Shown here piece by piece: positions 42,756-50,603 of a stretch of 64,000 nucleotides of DNA. The first letter of the stretch is position 1, and each line of letters opens with the position of its first letter. Made by a program: the position numbers and the translations under genes. The DNA is taken from positions 62,001 to 126,000 of the forward strand of contig JAFXAD010000062.1 in the NCBI GenBank assembly GCA_017522065.1, read 5' to 3'. The stretch comes from Bacteroidales bacterium (GTDB taxonomy: Bacteria > Bacteroidota > Bacteroidia > Bacteroidales > P3). The notes under the pieces were generated by a model, which worked only from the letters and a program-made list of their open reading frames with translations, did not search any database and had not been told where the DNA came from.

Positions 42756-44594
42756 TTATTCACTGATTAATTTGTTAAAGTGTTCTTTCAACTCGCCGAC
42801 TTCGAACGGGAGTCCCATAACTTTGTTGTATTGGGTCATGGGGCACTCGGGGAACTGGGTGCGCAGGTAGCCGGCGAACTGTCCGTTGTTGAGCTCGCAG
42901 ACAACGATCTTCTTGTAGCGGCGGAGTATGTCACCTGTGTTCTTGGGCAGGGGGCAGATGTAGTTGAAGTGGGTGTAGGCAACCTTCTTGCCTTCGGCGT
43001 TCATCTCTTCGACAGCGAGTGTGAGCGCACCACTGGTGCCGCCCCAGCCGACAACGAGGAGGTCAGCATCGGGATCGCCGGTGACTTCCTGATCGGGGAT
43101 GTAGTTGGCGACGCGGTTGACTTTCTCCTGGCGGTTGTTGACCATGAGCTGGTGGTTTTCGGGGTCGGTGCTGAGAGGACCGTCGGGGCATTTCTCAAGA
43201 CCACCGACGCGGTGACGCAGGCCTTCCATGCCGGGCAGAGCCCACTCGCGAGCGTAGGTTTCGGGGTCGCGACGGAAAGGACGGTAGTTCGGGTCGTTAG
43301 GCTTGGCGAGACGCGGTGTGATGGCGGGCAGGTCAGCAACTTTGGGGATGCGGAAGAGCTGCGATCCGTTGCCGAGGTAGCCGTCGGTGAGGAGGATGAC
43401 GGGGGTCATGTGCTCAAGTGCAAGCTTGGCAGCGGTGTAGGCCCAATAGAAGCAGTTGGCGCTGGATGAAGCGGCGACAACGATAAGGGGAGCTTCGCCG
43501 TTGCGTCCGTAGAGTGCCTGTGCGAGGTCGCTCTGTTCGGTCTTGGTCGGGAGACCTGTGGAGGGACCGCCACGCTGTACGTCGACGACGACGAGCGGGA
43601 GTTCGGTCATGACGGCGAGTCCGAGAGCTTCGCTCTTAAGGGAGAGACCAGGACCCGAGGTGGAGGTGCAGGCGAGGGCGCCAGCGTAGGATGCACCGAT
43701 AGCGGAGCAGATACCTGCAATTTCGTCTTCAGCCTGGAAAACGCGTGCGCCGAGCGATTTGTGCTTAGCGAGCTCTACCATGACGTCGGTTGCCGGGGTG
43801 ATAGGATAGCTGCCGAGGAAGAGGCGGCGTCCGCTGCGTTCGCTGGCGGCGAGGAGACCCCAAGCTGTGGCGACGTTGCCGGTGATGTTGCGATAACGTC
43901 CCTTGGGCATTTCTGCGTGTGCAACCTCGACTATCTTGGAGTGGATAAGCTCGAGTTTGTCGGCATATTCGTAACCTTCGGAGAGGACGGCTTTGTTGAG
44001 CTTGACGACTTCGGGCTTCTTGGCGAACTTGCGCTCGAGGTAGGCGAAGGTCTTGTCAAGGGTCTTATGGGTGAGATAGAAAATCATACCGAGGGCGAAC
44101 ATGTTGCGGCATTTCTCGGTGGTTTTCTTGTCGGCACCCTGCTGCTCGCCGATCTTGGCGGTGAAGCTGGTGATGGGGGCGCGGACGATAGTATAGGCGC
44201 GCTCGAGTTCATCGGTGAAGGGGTTATCCTTGTAGCCGGCTTTTTCGAGGGCATCTTCGGTGAAGGTGTCCATGTCGACAATGACTGTGGCACCTTTCTT
44301 GGCCCATTTGAGTTGCGATTTGAAAGCTGCGGGGTTCATGGCGACGAGAATGTCGCATTTGTCGCCGGAGCTGTATATATGCGAACCGACATGTACCTGA
44401 TAGCCAGAAACGCCGGCTACGGTATTGTGGGGAGCGCGAATTTCGGCGGGATAATCGGGGAAAGTGGCGATATCGTTGCCTGTAAGGGCACTGGCATCGG
44501 AGAACAGCGTACCGGAGAGCTGCATTCCGTCGCCCGAGTCACCAGCAAACCGGATGACGAGGTCATCCTTATTAACAATCTGATTTTGTGACAT
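42756..44594 (-). CDS. korA: 2-oxoglutarate:ferredoxin oxidoreductase, fused gamma-alpha subunit
   Basis: 612 residues from the Met at 44594 (MSQNQIVNKDDLVIRFAGDS). The gamma domain (about 1-190, FAGDSGDGMQLSG) is fused to the alpha pyruvate-ferredoxin-oxidoreductase-like domains (GSYPITPATDVM, TSTSGPGLSLKSEALG, DVQRGGPSTGLPTKTEQSDL). The longer ORF to 44804 only translates A/T-rich spacer and is rejected because the promoter (44638-44670) lies inside it. First gene of korA-korB. Confidence 0.92.
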   Translation of the reverse strand: MSQNQIVNKDDLVIRFAGDSGDGMQLSGTLFSDASALTGNDIATFPDYPAEIRAPHNTVAGVSGYQVHVGSHIYSSGDKCDILVAMNPAAFKSQLKWAKKGATVIVDMDTFTEDALEKAGYKDNPFTDELERAYTIVRAPITSFTAKIGEQQGADKKTTEKCRNMFALGMIFYLTHKTLDKTFAYLERKFAKKPEVVKLNKAVLSEGYEYADKLELIHSKIVEVAHAEMPKGRYRNITGNVATAWGLLAASERSGRRLFLGSYPITPATDVMVELAKHKSLGARVFQAEDEIAGICSAIGASYAGALACTSTSGPGLSLKSEALGLAVMTELPLVVVDVQRGGPSTGLPTKTEQSDLAQALYGRNGEAPLIVVAASSSANCFYWAYTAAKLALEHMTPVILLTDGYLGNGSQLFRIPKVADLPAITPRLAKPNDPNYRPFRRDPETYAREWALPGMEGLRHRVGGLEKCPDGPLSTDPENHQLMVNNRQEKVNRVANYIPDQEVTGDPDADLLVVGWGGTSGALTLAVEEMNAEGKKVAYTHFNYICPLPKNTGDILRRYKKIVVCELNNGQFAGYLRTQFPECPMTQYNKVMGLPFEVGELKEHFNKLISE

Positions 44595-44898
44595 TTTTAT
44601 TATTTTTATTATTATTATTTTTAGTTTAAATATTTTGCAAAGATAATCAAAAAAAGGATACTTCGTACAAAACGAAGACGAAAACGAAAAAAAATAGACC
44701 TTAACTTTAAACTTTGCACGAAGAAGAGGACGAAAAATCATGTATCCCTTCTCTCGTGTTCGGCTCTTTCCGTTCTTCTCCGTGTCGGTCCGAGGACTTC
44801 CCAATCTCCTTGTTCTTCACTCCTTCCAAGAATCGATTCGTTCGAAGGCTAACAGTTCCGAACAAAGGCTGAATGGATGGGTGGCATGTCTGGCATGC
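44595..44898. other. korA upstream region
   Basis: 304 nt between korA and apt. It contains the korA promoter, then a purine-rich run with the GAAGACGAAAACGA element (44673-44690) and related GAAGAAGAGGACGAAAA (44718-44735). The part next to apt shows no terminator hairpin I trust. Confidence 0.6.
44638..44670 (-). promoter_or_regulatory. Bacteroidota-type promoter of korA
   Basis: TATCTTTG (44638-44645, minus strand) fits TAnnTTTG exactly and equals the tig -7 box; TTG lies at 44668-44670 with a 22-nt spacer, slightly long. Leader about 35 nt. Confidence 0.55.
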
Positions 44899-45474
44899 TC
44901 ACTTGCCTTCGATCCGGAGGAATGATTTGACAGGTGCTATAGACTCTATCAGAGCGTGGTCGTATAAGTCCGGAAATTCGACGAGGAAGATAAATTCCTT
45001 TACCTTAACGCTGTACTCTTTGCCATCAATGTGGATTTTTTCGCTGTTCAACGCATTGGCGATGCCGATAGCCGTACCGCCGGTGGCCAGTATGTCGTCC
45101 AGAAATGTCAGGTAGATAGTATCTCCCTCGGACTTGCCGGCTGCAATGTCGCTGAGGCGATAGTATACCTTGTCGGCACCATACTCCTTGACGATGTCAA
45201 CGCCGCGAAGATCGCCTTCGGCAAACGGGAGCTTTCCTTTCTTGCGTATGGGAACTATATTCTGCACCAGCTTTGACTGCGCCAACAACGGCGCGGCAAA
45301 CAGGAATCCGCGAGCTTCGACAGTGACAACGTTGGGACAGTGCACATTGGCGTCGATATCGGACACAATTTGCTTGAATGCTTCCTTGTTGGACAAAAAC
45401 GGAATAATGTCGATAAAGTCGATGCCAGGTTTGGGAAAATCGGGATAATGATTGATGACGTCTTTATAGTTCAT
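44899..45474 (-). CDS. apt: Adenine phosphoribosyltransferase
   Basis: 191 residues. Family marks: YPDFPKPGIDFIDI near the start, EARGFLFAAPLLA, PIRKKGKLP and the PRPP-binding loop FLDDILATGGTAIG. The last ~20 residues are longer than in E. coli Apt. It converts adenine and PRPP to AMP in purine salvage; adenine is also released by MtnN encoded at 21.3 kb. Single gene with a candidate promoter at 45570-45577. Confidence 0.93.
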   Translation of the reverse strand: MNYKDVINHYPDFPKPGIDFIDIIPFLSNKEAFKQIVSDIDANVHCPNVVTVEARGFLFAAPLLAQSKLVQNIVPIRKKGKLPFAEGDLRGVDIVKEYGADKVYYRLSDIAAGKSEGDTIYLTFLDDILATGGTAIGIANALNSEKIHIDGKEYSVKVKEFIFLVEFPDLYDHALIESIAPVKSFLRIEGK

Positions 45475-45569
45475 AATGTTAAATATTAAGGTTTAAAGTC
45501 TAAAGCTCATATAGATTTTCGGAGTAAACCATTTTTTTGGGGGTGCCGGAAGTGGCACAAAAACTTTTG

Positions 45570-45577
45570 CAAAAATA
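45570..45577 (-). promoter_or_regulatory. Candidate -7 element of apt
   Basis: TATTTTTG on the minus strand, matching TAnnTTTG; about 90 nt before apt. It is divergent to the plus-strand promoter at 45609-45616. No clear -33 TTG. Confidence 0.4.
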
Positions 45578-45608
45578 GGAAATAAAATAGGATTAGAAAT
45601 AAAATTAG

Positions 45609-45616
45609 TAAATTTG
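45609..45616 (+). promoter_or_regulatory. Candidate -7 element of the DUF4105 gene
   Basis: TAAATTTG, 27 nt before the ATG at 45644. It shows that an upstream TTG at 45614 cannot be the start of the gene. Confidence 0.5.
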
Positions 45617-45643
45617 CAACCTGATAACTTTGAATCAAAAATA

Positions 45644-46828
45644 ATGAAATCCATTAGCAAGATACTGATTTTTCTATCTTTATGCATCAGTTTCCAGATT
45701 GTCGGGGCGCAGAATGTTGAGGTGCCGGAACTGGGCGAAGGAGCCTATGCCAGCGTGATGACCTGCGGTCCGGGCAAAGAATTCTACGAATCATTCGGCC
45801 ATAGTGCGCTACGCATCTGCGACACCGCAAATGGTCTTGATATTGTATTCAATTATGGCATATTCGATTTCGACGAACCGAATTTCTACCTGAAGTTTGC
45901 GGGAGGACGATTGAACTACTTTGTAGGCGCACAGCGTTTTGAGCATTTCATTTCTGAATACCAATACTATGGCCGCTCTGTAACGGAGCAGCGGCTACGG
46001 ATGACGAAGACCGAGCTGCAGAGGCTTTACGAATTGCTCGCCGAAAATTCCAAGCCCGAAAACAAATACTATAAGTATGACTTTTTCCGCGACAACTGTG
46101 CCACACGGGTGCGCGACATGATTGTCGCCTCGATGGAGGACGGCGACAAGCCGCTGTTCAATCCCGACAAAGGAATCAGCAGCTACCGCGACATGATATA
46201 CAAGTATTCTGGAGCAACATCGCCGTGGTGGTGTTTCGGTGTCGACATACTGCTCGGAGCACGATGCGACAGGCGGATGACATCGGACCAATACATGTAC
46301 ATACCGATGGAGATGATGGCACAGTTCGACACCCTCACAACTCTTGCAGGCAACCCAGTATCCGAACCCAGTCAGCAACTATTGCCTCAAATCCAGAAGA
46401 CAACACCTCCCCTACTGACCCCCACACTATGCTTCATGCTGCTATTCATACTGGTGCTGATTCTCACACTCGTAGCACGCCATAAAGGATGGCGGCTGCA
46501 GTGGTTAGACGCGATACTATTCTCACTATCGGCACTCATCTCTGTACTGCTACTCTACCTCTGGTTCGGCAGCGACCACTGGTGCACCAAGTGGAATTTC
46601 AATCTGTTGTGGGCCAATCCGCTATTCTTCTGGATAGTGTGCCGGCTACGTAAGCCCAACCGGGGAGTGACGATTGCGCTGATAATCTGCTTGGTTGCAA
46701 TGCTGTTGATATGGTTGGCAGGCTGGCCACAAACCTTCAACAGCGCAACAATGCTCATTGCACTTACGCTACTACTAAGACTCCACGCAAGAGAACGGAA
46801 AGCGGAAAGCGGAAAACGGAGAACGTAG
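45644..46828 (+). CDS. DUF4105 / Lnb-type membrane protein
   Basis: 394 residues with a signal peptide (about 1-23, ending VGAQ). The periplasmic domain has the DUF4105 (Lnb N-terminal) pattern: CGPGKEFYESFGHSALRI with a conserved His, and FFRDNCATRVRDM with a conserved Cys, the kind of His/Cys pair that acts in the Lnb intramolecular acyl-transfer enzyme for lipoproteins. Four to five TM helices form the C-terminal ~150 residues. A role in lipoprotein modification is possible but unproven for the Bacteroidota branch. The 3' end contains AGCGGAAAGCGGAAA-type simple repeats. Confidence 0.8.
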   Translation: MKSISKILIFLSLCISFQIVGAQNVEVPELGEGAYASVMTCGPGKEFYESFGHSALRICDTANGLDIVFNYGIFDFDEPNFYLKFAGGRLNYFVGAQRFEHFISEYQYYGRSVTEQRLRMTKTELQRLYELLAENSKPENKYYKYDFFRDNCATRVRDMIVASMEDGDKPLFNPDKGISSYRDMIYKYSGATSPWWCFGVDILLGARCDRRMTSDQYMYIPMEMMAQFDTLTTLAGNPVSEPSQQLLPQIQKTTPPLLTPTLCFMLLFILVLILTLVARHKGWRLQWLDAILFSLSALISVLLLYLWFGSDHWCTKWNFNLLWANPLFFWIVCRLRKPNRGVTIALIICLVAMLLIWLAGWPQTFNSATMLIALTLLLRLHARERKAESGKRRT

Positions 46829-46840
46829 AACAAAAAAAAG

Positions 46841-46944
46841 AATACCGTAATAACGTAATAACGTAATACCGTAATCCCGAAAAAAGAAAAACCCTCAAAC
46901 CCTATAACCCTTTAACCCTCAAACCATATAACCCTTTAACCCCC
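46841..46944. repeat. Two simple tandem repeats in the spacer
   Basis: First ACCGTAATAACGTAATAACG-type 9-10 nt units (about 46846-46877), then telomere-like AACCCTTTAACCCTCAAACC units (about 46891-46944), leading up to the next gene. Confidence 0.8.
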
Positions 46945-46958
46945 TTATACCACTCACA

Positions 46959-48956
46959 ATGAAAAAAATACTACTGTCTGTCATTGCTATGACTTTTGGC
47001 TTTATGACAGTTTCTGCACAAGACAACGTCACGCGCCCGACAAAATACGACGGATGCAACACACTGACCATTTTCGACTCGACAACCGTATATATGGAAG
47101 AGTCGGGTCTCAGCCGCGTCGACTATCATATCCGCAAAGCAATGCTTACCTACAAAGGATGCATTGACAACAGCGTCTACAAGATGGACTACGACCCCCT
47201 GTCGGCCTACGTCGAGATACGTCAGGTACTCGTACACCGTTACTACGCCAACCGCACCGACACCATCGTTGCCCAAGGACGCGGCACAGTCTACGACTAT
47301 GTTGCCCCCGCACGCCTCATCTACTGGGGTGCATCGCAGAAAATGGTCGAGATCGGCCATCTCGACCCGCGCGACGAAATAGAGATATGGGGATTCCGCA
47401 AAGGTTTCACCTACGCGCTTTTGAGCAGAGATGAGAGAACGGAGAATTTTGATGCGGCAGCCAGTTCTCCGCTTCCCGACGACGACAGCCGCTACATACC
47501 CCCCATGCGAGGCCATTTCTACGACATCGTCCCCTTCTGGAGCAACGAGCCCATCACCGACAAGGTGTACTCCGTCAACGTCCTCAAATCGAAAAAACTG
47601 CGGTTCAGTTTCTATAACGACCTGAGTGGCGTTACCATGGACTCGACAGACAAAGGAGACCGCATCGTCTACACCTTCCGCCGTCATGACATCATGCCCC
47701 TCAAGCACGAGCCCTCTGCCCTGGCCGACAACGACATGCAGTGCAAGCTGCTGCTCAGCACAGCCCCCAACTGGGAGTCCAAATCGATGTGGTTCTATGG
47801 TGTCAACGAAGACTACGGCAGTTTCCGCTCCACACCCGAAGTAACCGCTAAGGTGCGCGAACTGCTCGTTGGCGCCAAAAGTGAACTCGACAGCATCAGC
47901 ATACTCACCCACTGGGTGGCTGACAACATCCGCTACTGTGGCATATCTATGGGCGAAGGCGAAGGCTACACCCTCCACAACGCCCAGATGAACTTCACCG
48001 ACCGCTGCGGAGTCTGCAAAGACAAGGCCGGAATGCTCGTCGCCATGCTGCGAGCCGCCGGATTCAAGAGCTATGCCGCAATGACCATGGCTCACGAGCG
48101 CATCGACCGCATCCCCGCCGACCAGTTCAACCACAGCGTATGCGTTGTGCAGCGTCGCAACGGACAATACCAGCTTCTCGACCCGACATGGGTTCCCAAC
48201 GTGCGCGAGCTGTGGAGCAGCGCCGAGCAACAGCAGGGCTACCTGATGGGTCTGCCGCAGGGTGCCGACCTCATGGAGACTCCTGTTTCGCCTGCCGAGA
48301 ACCACTATGTGCGCATCAGCGCCAATACCAAAATCAAGAAAAACGGAACCCTCACCGGCACCATCACCATCACCGCCGAAGGGCAGAGCGACGCCGCAGT
48401 TCGCAGTGTCTTCAGCGCCCGCCAGAGCGAATGGCAGCGCAATCTCGAGCTCGAACTCCTTCGCATCGCTCCCAACGCACAGATAAAGAAGATCACGCAT
48501 ACCGACCCCGACCGCTACCTCGAGCAGCCCGTATGCATCAGCTACACATTCTCCATTCCCGACTACGCCATCGTCGACGGCGACAACATAGTCTTCATAC
48601 CCCTGTCGGCACGCAACTTCTACAGCCGCGCCATGGGTCACCTCCGTTTCGACACCACACTCGCCGTACGCACTCAGCCCTTCGCCGACCGTTGCTCGCG
48701 ACTCGTCGAAATCAACGAGACAGTATCGCTGCCCTTCGCCTGCAGCAAGATGGACTACAATGCCGCCATCGACGGTGTTGTATCGCCTGCCGTCAACTAC
48801 GGATGCGGATTCAGTCTCGATGGCAAAACACTCACCTTCGGCGAAAGCGCAATGTTCAACAAGCGCATATACGATGCCGCCGACTGGATCCCCTTCCGCC
48901 AAGCCGTAATCGGACAAAACACCGTAGCCGTCACACCAGTAGTGCTGCATAAATAA
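46959..48956 (+). CDS. DUF3857 / transglutaminase-like secreted protein, intact catalytic triad
   Basis: 665 residues with a signal peptide (about 1-20). DUF3857 beta-sandwich in the first ~270 residues, then a transglutaminase-like core at about 300-420: Cys in DRCGVCKDKAGMLVAMLRAAG, His in FNHSVCVV, Asp in QLLDPTW. A C-terminal beta-sandwich follows. The triad is complete, so it could be a peptidase or amidase acting in the periplasm; substrate unknown. The next gene encodes a smaller relative. Confidence 0.85.
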   Translation: MKKILLSVIAMTFGFMTVSAQDNVTRPTKYDGCNTLTIFDSTTVYMEESGLSRVDYHIRKAMLTYKGCIDNSVYKMDYDPLSAYVEIRQVLVHRYYANRTDTIVAQGRGTVYDYVAPARLIYWGASQKMVEIGHLDPRDEIEIWGFRKGFTYALLSRDERTENFDAAASSPLPDDDSRYIPPMRGHFYDIVPFWSNEPITDKVYSVNVLKSKKLRFSFYNDLSGVTMDSTDKGDRIVYTFRRHDIMPLKHEPSALADNDMQCKLLLSTAPNWESKSMWFYGVNEDYGSFRSTPEVTAKVRELLVGAKSELDSISILTHWVADNIRYCGISMGEGEGYTLHNAQMNFTDRCGVCKDKAGMLVAMLRAAGFKSYAAMTMAHERIDRIPADQFNHSVCVVQRRNGQYQLLDPTWVPNVRELWSSAEQQQGYLMGLPQGADLMETPVSPAENHYVRISANTKIKKNGTLTGTITITAEGQSDAAVRSVFSARQSEWQRNLELELLRIAPNAQIKKITHTDPDRYLEQPVCISYTFSIPDYAIVDGDNIVFIPLSARNFYSRAMGHLRFDTTLAVRTQPFADRCSRLVEINETVSLPFACSKMDYNAAIDGVVSPAVNYGCGFSLDGKTLTFGESAMFNKRIYDAADWIPFRQAVIGQNTVAVTPVVLHK

Positions 48957-49008
48957 GTACAACCTTAAAGCAACATCTAAAATTTCGTTTAATTCGCATT
49001 TTGCACGC

Positions 49009-49035
49009 AAAACCCATCAAACCCATTAAACCCAT
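49009..49035. repeat. Short tandem repeat AAACCCATC/T
   Basis: Three imperfect 9-nt units (AAACCCATC, AAACCCATT, AAACCCATA) just before the start of the second DUF3857 gene. Confidence 0.65.
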
Positions 49036-49044
49036 ATATAAGAA

Positions 49045-50550
49045 ATGAAAAAAATCTTCAAAATATTTATCGCCGTCGTGCTGTTCTCCGTTCTCCATTC
49101 TCCGTTCTCCGCATCCTTCGCCCAGGACGCCGAGTACAACCTCATTCGCCACACCTACAAAATCAACAACGACGGCACGATGGACATCAATTTCCGCAAG
49201 GAAATCAAGCTGCTGCGCAACCGTGCCATAACAGCCTACGCCGACAAGGGCGAGACCTTCATACTCTACAATCCCGCCATCGACCAACTCCGAATCAACG
49301 AGAGCTACACCATCCGCAAAGACGGCAGCCGCGTGCAGACCCCACAGAACGCCTTCATCGACCAGCTGCCGAGCCAGTGCACCGACTGCGGCCGCTACAA
49401 CGGCATCCGCGAACGCGTGGTGGTCCACACCGCCCTTGAATACGACTGCATCATCGTCCTTGACTACACCATCCACCGCAAAACACAGCAACTGCAAGAG
49501 AGTATAGTCCTTGCCACCGACTGCCCCGTCAAGCGGCACGAGATTATTGTCGACCTCCCCTCTACCGCAACCGATAGACTATCCATCTCCTACCCCGTCG
49601 ACAATAAGAAAATCAAATCAATCGATGACAGTCATGCATTCCACCTCGTCGCTACCGACATAGAGCAAACCATCATCGAGAACTATATGCCCGCCAACAT
49701 CTACCCCACCGTAGAAATCAAATACAACCACAACGAAAATTCACAACTTCCCTCCTCACTCTCCCCCCTGCCTGAAGCCGAGAATGTCGTTACCGAGCTT
49801 TTCGACAACGACCCCATGACCTATGCCACCAACATACGCGACTATGTAGTCGACAACATACACACCAACGACATACCCCTCGCCCTGCTTGACTATCATG
49901 TTTCCACACCGCGCGAGACGTTCCTCAGCGGTTGCGGCACACCTGCCGACAAGCTCCACCTCCTCGCCTCAATGATGCGTCAAGCCGGTTTCGAAGTCCA
50001 GGGCATCGAAGGCGACATCGTGAATGTTGCAATCCGAGACAACGGACAGATGCTCACCTATGGTTTTTCAGCAAGCCACAAAAACCGCATCCGCCTTCAA
50101 GGTGCCGCCATCGACGAACAGCGCACCATCAGCATCAATCGCGACCTCGTCTGGAACGGCAACGACCTCGGCGGAGGCTACCACCAGATGGTCATCCCAA
50201 CCGAAAACGGCTCAATCAACATCAACCCCGCAAGGCTTACCTCCGAGCGCAAAGCCCCGCTGCGTGTGCGTAACTGCAACGAGCATTACCACTATAAAAT
50301 CATTACCCCACGCACACCCAAACGCATCCTCGTCCAGCCCGTCGACATCAGCTACACCAAGAAAGGCATAGGCTCCATAAAAATCAGCATACGGCAGCCC
50401 GAGAACGGCCCCATCGAAGTAGTACGCGAACTCAATATCGACGTCAAGGACGGCATCGTCACACCCAAGCAATACAAAGCCTTCCGACAAATGATGCAGG
50501 ACTGGAACACCTACAACACCGTCACCTTCAAAGTCCAGACAAAGAAATAG
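49045..50550 (+). CDS. DUF3857-type secreted protein with a degenerate transglutaminase core
   Basis: 501 residues. The signal peptide (about 1-26) is partly coded by TTCTCCGTTCTCC repeats. DUF3857-like N-terminal region about 27-230, then a shortened core with SGCGTPADKLHLLASMMRQAG: the Cys-helix is kept, but I find no following His and Asp motifs like those of the gene before it. It may be a non-catalytic partner of its neighbour (89-nt gap, same strand). Its 3' end has been copied into the spacer at 56.2 kb. Confidence 0.75.
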   Translation: MKKIFKIFIAVVLFSVLHSPFSASFAQDAEYNLIRHTYKINNDGTMDINFRKEIKLLRNRAITAYADKGETFILYNPAIDQLRINESYTIRKDGSRVQTPQNAFIDQLPSQCTDCGRYNGIRERVVVHTALEYDCIIVLDYTIHRKTQQLQESIVLATDCPVKRHEIIVDLPSTATDRLSISYPVDNKKIKSIDDSHAFHLVATDIEQTIIENYMPANIYPTVEIKYNHNENSQLPSSLSPLPEAENVVTELFDNDPMTYATNIRDYVVDNIHTNDIPLALLDYHVSTPRETFLSGCGTPADKLHLLASMMRQAGFEVQGIEGDIVNVAIRDNGQMLTYGFSASHKNRIRLQGAAIDEQRTISINRDLVWNGNDLGGGYHQMVIPTENGSININPARLTSERKAPLRVRNCNEHYHYKIITPRTPKRILVQPVDISYTKKGIGSIKISIRQPENGPIEVVRELNIDVKDGIVTPKQYKAFRQMMQDWNTYNTVTFKVQTKK

Positions 50551-50574
50551 CAGAAAATTCCATATATTATTATT

Positions 50575-50603
50575 AATGAGGCGGATCACAAATCCGCCTC
50601 ATT
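50575..50603. terminator. Bidirectional hairpin between convergent genes
   Basis: Perfect 12-bp stem AATGAGGCGGAT / ATCCGCCTCATT with a 5-nt loop, sitting between the stop codons of the plus-strand DUF3857 gene and the minus-strand giant gene. U runs are modest on both sides. Confidence 0.7.

Noticed and set aside
42756-44804. A 70-residue N-terminal extension of KorA
   Set aside because: It translates the A/T-rich leader and the promoter; family members start at MSQNQIV-like positions (44594).
46971-49010. A 679-codon open frame antisense to the DUF3857 transglutaminase-like gene
   Set aside because: It arises from the strong third-position C bias of the plus-strand gene; no family features, and the sense protein has clear domains.
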